43,823 bases of DNA from Bordetella parapertussis. Its GTDB lineage: Bacteria > Pseudomonadota > Gammaproteobacteria > Burkholderiales > Burkholderiaceae_C. Shown in pieces: positions 8,718-24,360 of the stretch; the stretch's first letter is position 1; each line of letters starts with the position of its first letter. Position numbers and translations under genes: made by a program. The stretch covers positions 1-43,823 of the forward strand of contig CAMCTC010000036.1 of the NCBI GenBank assembly GCA_945878355.1, written 5' to 3'. Under the pieces are notes generated by a model. That model saw only the letters and a program-made list of their open reading frames with translations. It did no database searches and had not been told where the DNA came from.

Positions 8718-8751
8718 AAAAATGGCCTGCGGGGCGGTCACCCGGCAGGCC
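8718..8751 (-). terminator. Rho-independent terminator of the atp operon
   Basis: GGCCTGC (8724-8730) and GCAGGCC (8745-8751) form a perfect seven-base stem. An inner GGG/CCC pair follows, closed by a short loop. On the minus strand the stem is followed by ATTTTTC (8723-8717), the U-run expected of a terminator. It stands about 105 bases after the atpC stop and just past the end of the convergent TPM gene, which it may also serve. A further palindrome, GGCTCCGGAGCC, lies at about 8791-8802. Confidence 0.8.
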
Positions 8752-8856
8752 GAAAATTCCTGATCCAGTAGGCGCAACCGTCGGTTGATGGCTCCGGAGC
8801 CAACAGCCAGGAACTGAGTCCGCCGTTCGCCAACTGTCAGGGATTGGTGCGTCGAC

Positions 8857-9273
8857 TCAGCGCTTGCGCAGCTTGGCAATCGCCGCGATCTGCGCGGCCA
8901 TTGTCGCGAACTCGCCTTGCGCCTTCGCGAAATCGACGTCGGTCTTGGCGTTCTTCATCGCCTGCTCGGCCCGCTTTCGGGCTTCGAGCGCCTTGGCTTC
9001 GTCCATGTCGCGACCGCGGATGGCGGTGTCTGCCAGCACGGTGACCTTGCCCGGCTGCACTTCCAGAATGCCGCCGGCGACGAAGACAAACTCTTCTTCG
9101 CCATTGTCGGCGCGCTGGATCCGGACCGCGCCCGCCTTGATACGGGTGATCAAGGGCGTGTGGCGCGGCAGGATGCCCAGCTCACCGCTCTCGCCCGGCA
9201 GTGCGACGAACTTGGCCTCACCGGAGAAGATGTTTTCCTCGGCGGAAACAACGTCGACTTGAATCGTTGCCAT
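8857..9273 (-). CDS. atpC: ATP synthase F1 epsilon subunit
   Basis: Epsilon is the small central-stalk subunit that couples rotation and can inhibit ATP hydrolysis. The 138-residue product has the N-terminal beta-sandwich ([20 protein letters not shown], then [20 protein letters not shown]) and a C-terminal pair of helices ([14 protein letters not shown], then [16 protein letters not shown]). It is the last gene of the operon, 130 bases after atpD. That gap is occupied by a foldback structure. Length and order match proteobacterial operons. Confidence 0.98.
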   Translation of the reverse strand: MATIQVDVVSAEENIFSGEAKFVALPGESGELGILPRHTPLITRIKAGAVRIQRADNGEEEFVFVAGGILEVQPGKVTVLADTAIRGRDMDEAKALEARKRAEQAMKNAKTDVDFAKAQGEFATMAAQIAAIAKLRKR

Positions 9274-9306
9274 GTTCTGTGGTCCTTAAAAGTGAAGAAG
9301 AAGGTT

Positions 9307-11745
<2,439 letters not shown>

Positions 11746-11763
11746 ATGGCACTCCTATCAAGC

Positions 11764-11844
11764 AGACGCCGCGGAACCGGCTCGGCCGGTCCGCTGGCGT
11801 CGCCCCCTTGAGGGGGAGGCGCCGGAGGCGCTTCGGGGGTGGGC
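11764..11844. repeat. Dispersed intergenic hairpin repeat, copy 1 (atpA-atpG gap)
   Basis: Three consecutive hairpins can be read: GCGGaACCGGC with GCCGGTCCGC, CCCCC-ttga-GGGGG, and GCGCC-gga-GGCGC, followed by a C/G-rich tail (cttcgggggtgggcc). The same arrangement, in reverse orientation, is at 14494-14581. C/G-rich intergenic elements of this look are frequent in Burkholderiales genomes. Confidence 0.8.
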
Positions 11845-11849
11845 CATGG

Positions 11850-13403
<1,554 letters not shown>

Positions 13404-13462
13404 TGCTTTCTCCAGGGGTTCATCGTGGCGGCTGATCACGTCGGGCCGGCGGCCCACGGTGA

Positions 13463-13993
13463 TCAGGCCGTCAGGGCGACCTTCATTTGTTCAAGACGGG
13501 CCTTGACCGAGGTGTCAAGCACTTCGTCGCCGACCACCACGCGTATGCCACCGATCAGGTCGGCGTCGAGCACGACCCGGGCGTTGAGCTTGCGCGCAAA
13601 GCGCTTTTCCAGCGCGACCATCACTTCAGCCAGCGTGCCATCGGCTATCGCAAACGCGCTGTAGACGATGGCGTCCGACGTGCCCGACTGCGCATTGACC
13701 AGGGCCTTGAACTGGCCCGCGATCTCCGGCAGCGCGGCAAGCCGGCCGTTGTCGATCACAGCCCCGAGCAGGTTGGTGATCTTCGGGTCGAGCGCCGAGT
13801 TCACAGCACCGGCGAGCACCTCGAAGACCTGGCTGCCCAGCGTCTTCGGGCTGTCGGCAAACTGGCGTAGCTGCTCGTTGGCGGCCACTGCCCCCACCGC
13901 GGTCAGCTGGTCGACCAGACCTGCGCTACCGCTGCCGGCGGCCTTGAACAAGGCCTCGGCGTACGGACGGGCGATCGTTGCAAGCTCGGCCAT
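13463..13993 (-). CDS. atpH: ATP synthase F1 delta subunit
   Basis: Delta links the peripheral stalk to the top of F1. The 176-residue product begins [19 protein letters not shown] and ends with the conserved [27 protein letters not shown] region, of which [18 protein letters not shown] is the family signature. It starts two bases after the atpF stop, so coupling is likely. Confidence 0.98.
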   Translation of the reverse strand: MAELATIARPYAEALFKAAGSGSAGLVDQLTAVGAVAANEQLRQFADSPKTLGSQVFEVLAGAVNSALDPKITNLLGAVIDNGRLAALPEIAGQFKALVNAQSGTSDAIVYSAFAIADGTLAEVMVALEKRFARKLNARVVLDADLIGGIRVVVGDEVLDTSVKARLEQMKVALTA

Positions 13994-13995
13994 GG

Positions 13996-14466
13996 TCAGA
14001 GTTCCGCTTTCAGGCGGCCCAACAACTCGGCGTGAACGCCAGCATTGACCTCGCGGCGCAGAATCGCCTCGGCGCCCTTGACAGCCAGACCAGCGACCTG
14101 CTCGCGCAGGGCCTCGCGGGCCTTGACCGACTCCTGCTCGGCCTCGGCACGGGCGGCGGCGATGATCTTGACGCCTTCGTCATTGGCGCGCAGCTTGGCT
14201 TCTTCAACCAGTTGCAGGCCCAGACGCTCGGCGTCGGCCAGACGCTTGGCGGCGTCGGTGCGGGCGCCGGAGAGTTGCTCCTCCACGCGCTGATTCGCAA
14301 CGGCGAGTTCGGACTTGGCTTTGTCGGCAGCCGACAGGCCGTCGGCGATCTTCCTGGCGCGCTCGTCGAGCGCGGCAGTGATCGGTGGCCAGACAAACTT
14401 CATCGTGAACCAGACCAGGATCAGGAACACGATCATCTGGACGATGAGGGTACCGGTGATGCTCAC
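13996..14466 (-). CDS. atpF: ATP synthase Fo b subunit
   Basis: The peripheral-stalk subunit has one N-terminal membrane helix (about 5-25, [20 protein letters not shown]) and a long charged alpha-helix rich in Ala, Glu, Lys and Arg to residue 156. The conserved [19 protein letters not shown] follows the membrane helix. The gene lies 135 bases after atpE, a gap filled by the second copy of the dispersed repeat, and two bases before atpH. Confidence 0.98.
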   Translation of the reverse strand: MSITGTLIVQMIVFLILVWFTMKFVWPPITAALDERARKIADGLSAADKAKSELAVANQRVEEQLSGARTDAAKRLADAERLGLQLVEEAKLRANDEGVKIIAAARAEAEQESVKAREALREQVAGLAVKGAEAILRREVNAGVHAELLGRLKAEL

Positions 14467-14493
14467 GTTTATGCCTCAATCACGGTGTGAATC

Positions 14494-14581
14494 GGACCAC
14501 CCCCGCAGCGGCTTCGCCGCTCCCCCTCAAGGGGGCGACGCCAGCAGTCCGGGCAAGCCGGTCCTGCGGCGCCTGCTAGGC
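14494..14581. repeat. Dispersed intergenic hairpin repeat, copy 2 (atpE-atpF gap)
   Basis: AGCGGC-ttc-GCCGCT, then CCCCCT-ca-AGGGGG, then an imperfect stem over gccagcag...ctgcggc. It is the reverse-oriented relative of the copy at 11764-11844, sharing the core CCCCCTCAAGGGGGCGACGCC. Both copies sit inside the atp operon. Confidence 0.8.
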
Positions 14582-14601
14582 AGGGCAGATGTGCCGGCCA
14601 G

Positions 14602-15868
<1,267 letters not shown>

Positions 15869-15870
15869 GG

Positions 15871-16410
15871 TTATTCGTCTCGTCCATGTTGCTCGGTCGA
15901 CTCACTCTTTTTGCGGCCGCGCCACAGCAGCGCGACCCAATACACCTTGATGCACACCACCACCCCGACCAGCAAAGCGGGCCAGACCAGCGGCTGCACG
16001 ATCTTGCCGGCGACGACCAACATCGCCAGCGAGACACCAATTTTGACAAACTCCCACAGCATGAAGCTGACAGCGGATGCGCCGGGCGACATGCTGGAGA
16101 GCCGACTCGTCATGCCGCGAGCCATCAAGGCCCCCGGCACCACCACCGTGGCCGCGCCATACAGCAACGACCACATCACCTCAATCCTGCCGGTGATCAG
16201 ACCACCGATCAGTGCCACCAATCCCCCCACTGCCGCCTGCACGGCAATGACCCGCCAGGGTGACACTGGAGGATCCTGGGCCTTCAAGACTGCCGCCTCT
16301 TCGCGGCTCAGCCTCTTGAAGCGTTTGTCGACCGCCTCATCTGCGCTGTCATCCCAGACTGCGCGGCGACCAGGGTGCGGCATCGGTCGCGCAGGGGTCA
16401 GATCAGTCAT
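15871..16410 (-). CDS. atpI: ATP synthase subunit I (AtpI-like)
   Basis: The 179-residue product has a polar N-terminal stretch of about 55 residues and then four hydrophobic helices (AVQAAVGGLVALIGGLITG, MWSLLYGAATVVVPGALMA, MLWEFVKIGVSLAMLVVAG, and a LLVGVVVCIKVYWVALLW helix), matching AtpI. AtpI helps assemble the c-ring in some bacteria but is not essential. I use ATG 16410 (MTDLTPARP), not the longer open frame to 16578, which overlaps the neighbouring lactonase gene. It is the first gene of the atp operon. Confidence 0.92.
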   Translation of the reverse strand: MTDLTPARPMPHPGRRAVWDDSADEAVDKRFKRLSREEAAVLKAQDPPVSPWRVIAVQAAVGGLVALIGGLITGRIEVMWSLLYGAATVVVPGALMARGMTSRLSSMSPGASAVSFMLWEFVKIGVSLAMLVVAGKIVQPLVWPALLVGVVVCIKVYWVALLWRGRKKSESTEQHGRDE

Positions 16411-16444
16411 GTCAAAGTTGCAGAGAGTGGCGGCAAACCGTGGA

Positions 16445-16450
16445 AGTATA
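16445..16450 (-). promoter_or_regulatory. Possible -10 element of the atp operon promoter
   Basis: TATACT on the minus strand lies 35 bases before the atpI start, giving a leader of about 28 bases. The -35 region at the right spacing is poor, so the call rests on the -10 box and position alone. Confidence 0.35.
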
Positions 16451-16540
16451 CGTGGAACCCCGCTGGTCGCGACGCACTGGTGCACCGAACAGGGACAGAC
16501 GCCGACAAGATGCCGGCACCCGGCACAACGCTGCAACGTG

Positions 16541-17434
16541 TCAAAGCTGGGCCAGATGCGCTGGCAGGCCTGGCACATCGACCCGCAGTTGCAACACGCA
16601 GCCAGCCAGCGACTGCGCCGCCAGTTCTTCGGCAGTGCGTTTGTCGCGTGCTGTGGTGATGTAGAGCGTCTTCAAGTCCAGCCCGCCAAAGCAGGGCATG
16701 GTCGGGCAGCGCACAGGCAGCGGCAGTTCGGTCAGCAACTCACCACGCGGAGAAAACCGCAGCAAACGCTGGCCTTCGAACATCGCGACCCAGTACGCAC
16801 CTTCAGCGTCCACCGTCGCGCCATCGGGCCGCCCACCGTAGGCTGCCAGCGCCTGGCCCGCGATGGGCGGCGCGAACTGCTGGAAGATTCGGCGTCGCGA
16901 CAAACTGCCCTCACGGCTTTCGAGGTCGAATGCGTAAACGGCGTGGGCCTTGGTGTCAGCCCAGTACATCGTCGCGCCATCCGGGCTGAAAGCCAGGCCA
17001 TTGCTCGCCGTGATGCCGTCGGCCATGCGCTCAACGCTGCCGCTAGCCAAGCGGTAAAGCGCAGCCCGGGGCTGGCGCTGGTCGTCGATCGTGCCGACCC
17101 AGAAGCGGCCTTGCGCATCGACCTTGCCGTCGTTGAAGCGCTCGCCGGCTGGGTCGTAAGGCGGCGCGGCAACCAGGCTGCGCTCGCCGCTATCGGCATC
17201 GAAGCGCCAGATGCCATCGCGCATCGCCAACAACAAGCCCCCGCCCGCCAGCGGCACACAGCAGCTCGGTTCGGACGGAAAGCCCCATTGCCTGTGCTCG
17301 CCGGTCTCAGGCCGGTAGCGATGGAGTTGGTGGCCTGGGATGTCGCACCAGTACAGGACTTGCTCGACCGGATGCCACAGTGGCGACTCGCCGAGCAGCG
17401 CGGGCGGCAATGGCAAGGCGCTGATCGAGCTCAC
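16541..17434 (-). CDS. SMP-30/gluconolactonase/LRE family protein
   Basis: This is a six-bladed beta-propeller, probably a metal-dependent sugar lactonase. The 297-residue product has family metal-ligand motifs in order: GESPLWHP (Glu), ERFNDGKVDAQGRFWVGT (Asn), GITASNGLAFSPDGATMYWAD (Asn) and GGRPDGATVDAEGAYWVA (Asp). All four ligands appear present, so it should be active, but the substrate cannot be told from sequence. The start is GTG 17434. It is on the same strand as atpI and 130 bases upstream of it; nothing suggests it belongs to that operon functionally. Confidence 0.9.
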   Translation of the reverse strand: MSSISALPLPPALLGESPLWHPVEQVLYWCDIPGHQLHRYRPETGEHRQWGFPSEPSCCVPLAGGGLLLAMRDGIWRFDADSGERSLVAAPPYDPAGERFNDGKVDAQGRFWVGTIDDQRQPRAALYRLASGSVERMADGITASNGLAFSPDGATMYWADTKAHAVYAFDLESREGSLSRRRIFQQFAPPIAGQALAAYGGRPDGATVDAEGAYWVAMFEGQRLLRFSPRGELLTELPLPVRCPTMPCFGGLDLKTLYITTARDKRTAEELAAQSLAGCVLQLRVDVPGLPAHLAQL

Positions 17435-17561
17435 CGCCTGTCACCAGGGTCGCGCAAGCTGGTTGCGGCGCAACTCTTGTCGGTTGATCCGTCGCATTTC
17501 ATGTCGCCTGGCTTGAGATGTCGCGCTGAGCGACCGGTCTTGATGGGGCGGCGCTGGCGGA

Positions 17562-18074
17562 TCAACCCAGGTCGACCTTGAGGTAATGTGCGCCAGCGAT
17601 CGGATTGAAGTAATACGGTGGAACCTCGACAAAGCCCAGCGTCGCGTAAAGCCCTCGCGCGGACTCCATGTCATCGAGCGTGTCGAGCAACATCGCCGAG
17701 TAGCCGGCCTGGACGGCGCGGTCGATCAAGGCTTCGGCCAGCATGCGACCCAGGCCGAAGCGGCGAAATGCTGGCCTGACGTAGAGACGCTTCATCTCGC
17801 AGGCATTGGCATAGTCGACGTCGTGCAGGGGGCGGAATGCGCCGCAACCCGCCAGCCCGCCATCGACGAATGCCAGCAACAACGCGCCTTGCGGCTCGGC
17901 GTAGTCGCCAGGCAGAGTCGCCAGTTCGGCGTCAAAATTCTGAAAGCACAGGTCGATGCCCAGATCCTGGGCGTATTCGCGGAACAGGCCGCGCGCAGCG
18001 TCAAACTGTTCCGGCGTGTCGGGCGTTTGCAGGCGGATCGCAGGGGGCGGCATCAGGGCAGAGGCAGTCTGCAC
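17562..18074 (-). CDS. GNAT family N-acetyltransferase
   Basis: The 170-residue product has GNAT motif A (MKRLYVRPAFRRFGLGRMLAEALIDRA), containing an R-x-x-G-x-G-type acetyl-CoA loop in slightly altered form (RRFGLG), and motif B (YSAMLLDTLDDMESARGLY, then LGFVEVPPYYFNP). It resembles the small stand-alone acetyltransferases with a CGAFRPL strand. The start is GTG 18074, or ATG 18053; neither has a clear Shine-Dalgarno. Substrate unknown. Confidence 0.88.
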   Translation of the reverse strand: MQTASALMPPPAIRLQTPDTPEQFDAARGLFREYAQDLGIDLCFQNFDAELATLPGDYAEPQGALLLAFVDGGLAGCGAFRPLHDVDYANACEMKRLYVRPAFRRFGLGRMLAEALIDRAVQAGYSAMLLDTLDDMESARGLYATLGFVEVPPYYFNPIAGAHYLKVDLG

Positions 18075-18100
18075 TCAGTCTAGCAGGCAAGGCTTGCGGT

Positions 18101-18820
18101 TCATGCGCCCAGCCACGCAATCCACATGGCGCCGGCGGCGCAAAACGCCAGCAGCAGCAAGGCCAGCATGCGGGTCTGCCAACTGTCGGCGGACGGCGGC
18201 ACGCCAGCCGGCAAGTGCTTGTCGCCGGTGAGCATCGGCCGGACCAGATCGGTGCCGCGCCAGCGATAGAAGGCAATCGCTGCCAGGTGCAGGCCCACCA
18301 GTGCGACCAGAATCCACTGGCCCCAGTCCTTGTGCCAGGACATCGCAGCCAACGCGGTGGCGTTGCTGACGAACTTGTTGAGCGGACCGGTGGTGGCGAT
18401 CTCGTCGTCGGCCACCAGGCCCGTGGCCACTTGCAATGCCAGCAAGGCGATCATCGCCAACACCGACATACCACCCAGCGGGTTGTGACCGACCTCGAAG
18501 AAGTCGCCGTCGCGAGCCTGACCTCGCAGGTAGCGCAGAAAGGCGACAGGCCATCTCACAAAGCTGGTGAACCGTGACCAGCGCCCACCTACCAGCCCCC
18601 AAAGCACCCTGAACGACAGCAGCGTCAACACCACCAGGCCCAGCCTCATGTGCCAGACCAGCGCATTGCCGCCGACATGACCGGTGACCACCATACCGAC
18701 AACAGCCAACGCGAGCAGCCAGTGGAAAGTGCGGGTTGGTAAATCCCACACCCTTACTGGGCGGGTTTCGGGGCTGGTTTCGGCCGGGGTGGCAGGCGTC
18801 ATGGTGCTCATGGTGCTCAT
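18101..18820 (-). CDS. Cytochrome b561-type integral membrane protein
   Basis: This is a prokaryotic cytochrome b561/Ni-Fe-hydrogenase-b-type protein (PF01292-like) with four to five membrane helices. RVWDLPTRTFHWLLALAVVG opens the first helix with a haem-ligand His; further His residues are in GNALVWHMRLGLVVL and LVALVGLHLAAIAFY, suitable for two b haems. The N-terminus is odd: ATG 18820, 18811 and 18802 are in frame and created by a duplicated nine-base unit (Met-Ser-Thr-Met-Ser-Thr-Met-Thr). None has a clear ribosome site, so the start is uncertain. It is divergent from a cytochrome c' gene 211 bases away, suggesting electron transfer from membrane to a periplasmic c-type cytochrome. Confidence 0.88.
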   Translation of the reverse strand: MSTMSTMTPATPAETSPETRPVRVWDLPTRTFHWLLALAVVGMVVTGHVGGNALVWHMRLGLVVLTLLSFRVLWGLVGGRWSRFTSFVRWPVAFLRYLRGQARDGDFFEVGHNPLGGMSVLAMIALLALQVATGLVADDEIATTGPLNKFVSNATALAAMSWHKDWGQWILVALVGLHLAAIAFYRWRGTDLVRPMLTGDKHLPAGVPPSADSWQTRMLALLLLAFCAAGAMWIAWLGA

Positions 18821-19031
18821 GGTGCGGTGAGCAGGGCAGCAAAGTCGGTATGCCAGCAACGATAGCCCAAGTTGTCACGTCCAAGCCAAGCCATCGGTCG
18901 TAATGCCCATGGTGCGATCAAGGCGTCAGATCGAATGGCCTAAATCCGGTGTGCAAGCCGTAAACTGGCGCCCGCCCGATGGCCTCGCCGGGCCTCGATT
19001 CACCCCCGCCCTTCTTTTGTTGGAGACCCGC

Positions 19032-19487
19032 ATGAAACGTTTGCTGCTGGCGTCTATCGCCACCCTGGTTTCGTTGACCAGCCTGTCAGCGGTTGCACAG
19101 TTCCAGAAACCCGAAGACGCGGTCAAATACCGCAAAGCTGCGTTCACGGTGATGTCTGCGCACTTCGGACGTATAGGCGCGATGGCGTCTGGTCGTGCGC
19201 CCTTCGACGCAGCCGCTGCCGCGGCCAACGCCGAGATCGTCGCGGCTATGTCCAAGCTGCCGTACGCCGGTTTTGTCGAGGGCACATCCGGCACCGACAA
19301 AGGCACGCCCAAGGCAAACGTCTGGACCGAGCGTGCCAAGTTCGACGAAGACGCCAAGAAGATGCAGGACGAAGTGGCCAAGCTCGCGGTCGTCGCCAAA
19401 GGCGGCAATCTGGACCAGGTCAAAGCCGCTTTCGGCAGCGCTGCTGCCTCGTGCAAGAGCTGCCACGACCACTTCCGCAACCCCTGA
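19032..19487 (+). CDS. Cytochrome c' family protein
   Basis: The 151-residue precursor has a Sec signal (MKRLLLASIATLVSLTSLSAVAQ), so it is periplasmic. A four-helix-bundle core follows (DAVKYRKAAFTVMSAHFGRIGAM..) and a C-terminal haem site CKSCH (Cys141, Cys144, His145) followed by DHFRNP, the C-terminal placement typical of cytochromes c'. These proteins bind NO and CO at a five-coordinate haem and may protect against nitrosative stress. GGAG stands six bases before the ATG; the upstream open frame is not needed. It is divergent from the cytochrome b gene. Confidence 0.95.
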   Translation: MKRLLLASIATLVSLTSLSAVAQFQKPEDAVKYRKAAFTVMSAHFGRIGAMASGRAPFDAAAAAANAEIVAAMSKLPYAGFVEGTSGTDKGTPKANVWTERAKFDEDAKKMQDEVAKLAVVAKGGNLDQVKAAFGSAAASCKSCHDHFRNP

Positions 19488-19522
19488 CGGCGCAGGCCCG
19501 TCTCAGGCTCATCGCACCGTGA

Positions 19523-20371
19523 TCACAGTGTCACGGCGCCGGTGAGTACCGAGCAGACGGCGCCGCCGATCCAGATGTCAGCGCCCTGCTGCGTCACGAA
19601 CACCCGCCCGGCGCGGCCGAGTGCCGTGCCCTGGGCAGCGACATAGCGCGCAGGCGCCAAACCAGCCGCAATCAACCACTGCGCCAGGCCAGCGTTCAGG
19701 CTGCCGGTGACCGGGTCTTCCGGCACACCCAGGCCGGGCACAAAGGCGCGGACCTCGAACTGACATTCGCTGCCCACAGGGTAGGCGCCAACAACGCCCA
19801 GGTTCAGGCCCCGCATCGCCGCGAAGTCAGGCCGCAACGCCAGCACTGCCGCGGCGTCCTTGAGCAGCCCGGCCATCCAGCCCGGGCCGTTGTCTATCCA
19901 CTGCAGTTGCAGCAGCTCGGCGTCGTCCAGACCCAGCGCGGCCACCGCCTGGGCCCGCAGGCCAGCGTCGACTGGGCCGGTGCGGCGCAGCGCTGGCGCG
20001 GCGAAAGCCAGGCGTTCGCTGTCTCCATGCCGGTCGCGCCTGACACGCACCAGGCCGACACCGCACTGCTGGACCACGACATCGGCGTCGCGCGGCACGC
20101 CGCCGGCACTGAGCCAGGCGTGGCAGCTGCCCAGCGTCGGATGGCCCGCGAAAGGCAGCTCGCCGCCTGGGGTGAAGATGCGAACCCGGTAGTCGGCGCC
20201 GGCATCGTCGGGCGGCAGCAAGAAAGTGGTTTCCGACAGATTCGTCCAGCGCGCGAAGTCGGCCATCTGGCCGTCGCTCAAGCCCTGCGCGTCGTGGACA
20301 ACGGCCAGCGGGTTGCCACGCAGCGGCTGGTCGGTGAAGACATCGAGCTGCGAGAAGCGGCGGGCGATCAT
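19523..20371 (-). CDS. PhzF family isomerase/epimerase-like protein
   Basis: The 282-residue product has the diaminopimelate-epimerase-like two-domain fold of PhzF. NLSETTFLLPP contains the catalytic Glu (Glu47), FTPGGELPFAGHPTLGS forms the first active-site loop, and EDPVTGSLNAGLAQWL the second. No phenazine genes are near, so it is a generic PhzF-like enzyme of unknown substrate. Its ATG overlaps the stop of the dehydratase gene upstream (ATGA), so the two are coupled. A short stem CCGTGA/TCACGG at 19517-19536 covers its 3' end and may terminate the convergent cytochrome c' gene. Confidence 0.92.
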   Translation of the reverse strand: MIARRFSQLDVFTDQPLRGNPLAVVHDAQGLSDGQMADFARWTNLSETTFLLPPDDAGADYRVRIFTPGGELPFAGHPTLGSCHAWLSAGGVPRDADVVVQQCGVGLVRVRRDRHGDSERLAFAAPALRRTGPVDAGLRAQAVAALGLDDAELLQLQWIDNGPGWMAGLLKDAAAVLALRPDFAAMRGLNLGVVGAYPVGSECQFEVRAFVPGLGVPEDPVTGSLNAGLAQWLIAAGLAPARYVAAQGTALGRAGRVFVTQQGADIWIGGAVCSVLTGAVTL

Positions 20372-21366
20372 GCCGCGGACGCCTGAAAAACGGTGCCTGC
20401 CAGCACGCCGGCGAACACCTCGCGGTCGACATTGCCGCCGCTGAGCACCAGCGCCGCACGGCTGCCGGCGAGCTGCGCCCGCTCGGACCAGGCTGCTGCC
20501 AGCGCGGCGGCACCCGCACCCTCGGCCACTTGGTGGGTCGCTTCAAACAAGCGGCACATCGCTGCCGCGACCTCGGCATCGCTGACGCTGACCACCCGCG
20601 CCAGCCCACGCTGCATCATCGCCAGCGCGTCGGTCTCGGGCGTGCGGCAAGCCATGCCGTCGGCCAGCAAGGTGGTCACTGGATGCGACACCGCTTCGCC
20701 GCGCGCCAGCGACAGCGCATAAGCCGGTGCGCCAGTCGAGACCACGCCGACGATCTCGGTCGCCAAGCCCAGCGCGTCTCGCGCAGCGATCAGGCCGCAG
20801 GCGCCCGAGCCCAGGCCTATCGGCACATAGACCACCGCCAGCGCCGGTGCGGCGGCAAACAGCTCGATCGCATAACTCGCAACGCCGGCGACCAAATCGG
20901 GATGAAACGAGGACACCATCAGCCAACCGCGCTGCCCCGCCAGCGCTTGAGCCTGTTCGCGCGCGGCCTGAAAATCATCGCCATGCTCGACCAGCTCAGC
21001 CCCGAGCGCGCGCATCGCAGCGTTCTTCTCGCGGCTGTTGCCCTTGGGCACGACGATCAGCACCGGCACGCTGTGGCGCGCTGCCGCAAAAGCGATCGAC
21101 TGACCGTGGTTGCCTCGGGTGGCGCTGACCACGCCGGCCGGCTTGGCGCCAGTGGCCATCAAGCGGTCGAAATACACCAGCCCGCCGCGGATCTTGAAAG
21201 CGCCCACCGGCGTGTGGTTCTCGTGCTTGAGCCAGATCTGCGTGCCGTCGCCCGGCCGCGCCGCAAAAGCCGCCTCGAGCAGCGGCCAGCGGTATTGCGG
21301 CGTGGCCGGCATCAGCGCGTGGACGGTTCGTGCGGCAGCTTCAAGTGTGGCGAGGCTGTAAGTCAT
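20368..21366 (-). CDS. PLP-dependent threonine/serine dehydratase-like enzyme
   Basis: This fold-type II PLP enzyme probably deaminates threonine or serine to the 2-oxoacid. The 332-residue product has the PLP lysine in GAFKIRGG (Lys58), SATRGNHGQSIAFAA for the substrate loop, a GLGSGACGLI phosphate-binding loop and SGGNVDREVF near the C-terminus. There is no ACT regulatory domain, so it is the short catabolic type and not the biosynthetic IlvA. Its last bases overlap the PhzF-like gene. The substrate could also be a hydroxy-amino acid such as 3-hydroxyaspartate. Confidence 0.88.
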   Translation of the reverse strand: MTYSLATLEAAARTVHALMPATPQYRWPLLEAAFAARPGDGTQIWLKHENHTPVGAFKIRGGLVYFDRLMATGAKPAGVVSATRGNHGQSIAFAAARHSVPVLIVVPKGNSREKNAAMRALGAELVEHGDDFQAAREQAQALAGQRGWLMVSSFHPDLVAGVASYAIELFAAAPALAVVYVPIGLGSGACGLIAARDALGLATEIVGVVSTGAPAYALSLARGEAVSHPVTTLLADGMACRTPETDALAMMQRGLARVVSVSDAEVAAAMCRLFEATHQVAEGAGAAALAAAWSERAQLAGSRAALVLSGGNVDREVFAGVLAGTVFQASAA

Positions 21367-21409
21367 CGTGGGGGTGGGTCAGAGGAACAAGCTTGGCCTC
21401 GGCGCTGGC

Positions 21410-22381
21410 TCAGGCCTTGGCAAGCGGCGTGGCCGGCGCAGACACCGCCATGCGCCGCGACAGGAACACCGTGGCCATCACCGCGAGCGAGAAGCCCAAG
21501 GTGGCGGCATCGACAGACTCGCCCAGCAAGGGCACCGCCAGCCACATCGACAAAAAAGGCTGCAGCAGTTGCACCTGACTCACGCGCATCATGCCGCCCA
21601 GCGCCAGACCTCGGTACCAGGCGAAGAAACCCAGCCACATCGAGAACACCGAGACATAGACAAAGCCGCCCCAGGCTTGCAGCCGCACCGGCCCGGTAGG
21701 CCAGGTGGCCAGCGCCACCGGCAGCGTGATCGGCAGGCTCGCGACCAGCAGCCAGCTGATCACCTGCTCGGCGGGCATCGGCGCCGAACCATCGCCCTGC
21801 GGTGTGGACAGGCCGGCGCCGTGGACATAGCCGAAAGACGAGAACAGGATCGCGACCACCAGCAAGCCATCGGCTGCCTGCAGCGCAGCGCCACCCTTCC
21901 AAAACGCGAATCCCAGCACCAGCGCCGTGCCCAGCAACGCGCAGGCCCAGAAACCCCGGCTAGGCCGCTGGCGCAGCAGCAAGGCTGCGATCACTGCGGT
22001 GGCAATCGGCAACAGGCCCGAGACCACCGCCGCATGCGCGGCGTCGACGCGCTGCACCGCGAAACCCAGAAACAAGGGCCAGCCAAACACCACGCCCAGC
22101 GCACTGAGCAGCAGGCCGCGCCACTGCGCAGGCCGTGGGCGAGGCGCACGCGTGACGAGCAGCCAGACCGCCGCCAGCAGCCCTGCCAGCGCGGCGCGGC
22201 CGATCGCGACGAAGACCGCCGGCAACTGCGGCGCGTCCAGGCTGCCCGAGGCCAGCCGGGTCATCGGGATCGACAGCGCGAAAATCATCACGCCCACCAC
22301 GCCCAGCAGCCAGCCCAGGGTTTGCGGCGATAGGCGCGCGGCCTGGCCGCCCGAGGGCGAAGGTTCAGGGTGATAGGACAT
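21410..22381 (-). CDS. DMT superfamily (EamA) transporter
   Basis: The 323-residue protein has about ten hydrophobic helices in two EamA repeats (first from about 22 to 150, second from about 165 to 310). RVDAAHAAVVSGLLPIATAV and QVQLLQPFLSMWLAVPLLGE are the two copies of the family's signature helix. These proteins export metabolites such as amino acids or drugs; the substrate is unknown. I start it at ATG 22381, since the longer open frame overlaps the ABC-F gene. It lies 43 bases after the start of the dehydratase gene, reading towards it, so the two may be cotranscribed. Confidence 0.92.
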   Translation of the reverse strand: MSYHPEPSPSGGQAARLSPQTLGWLLGVVGVMIFALSIPMTRLASGSLDAPQLPAVFVAIGRAALAGLLAAVWLLVTRAPRPRPAQWRGLLLSALGVVFGWPLFLGFAVQRVDAAHAAVVSGLLPIATAVIAALLLRQRPSRGFWACALLGTALVLGFAFWKGGAALQAADGLLVVAILFSSFGYVHGAGLSTPQGDGSAPMPAEQVISWLLVASLPITLPVALATWPTGPVRLQAWGGFVYVSVFSMWLGFFAWYRGLALGGMMRVSQVQLLQPFLSMWLAVPLLGESVDAATLGFSLAVMATVFLSRRMAVSAPATPLAKA

Positions 22382-22391
22382 GGGTCGCAGT

Positions 22392-24287
<1,896 letters not shown>

Positions 24288-24360
24288 AGCCCCCGATTGT
24301 CCGCTGCGGCGGCCACCGGCGGCTCAGCGACTATGCCGCGAGCCCGCAGGTCGAGAGGCG

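Noticed and set aside
16411..16578. Cys-rich upstream extension of atpI resembling a zinc ribbon (two CxxC pairs)
   Set aside because: It overlaps the 3' end of the lactonase gene, is absent from AtpI proteins generally, and would be separated from the membrane part. The ATG at 16410 gives a normal AtpI.
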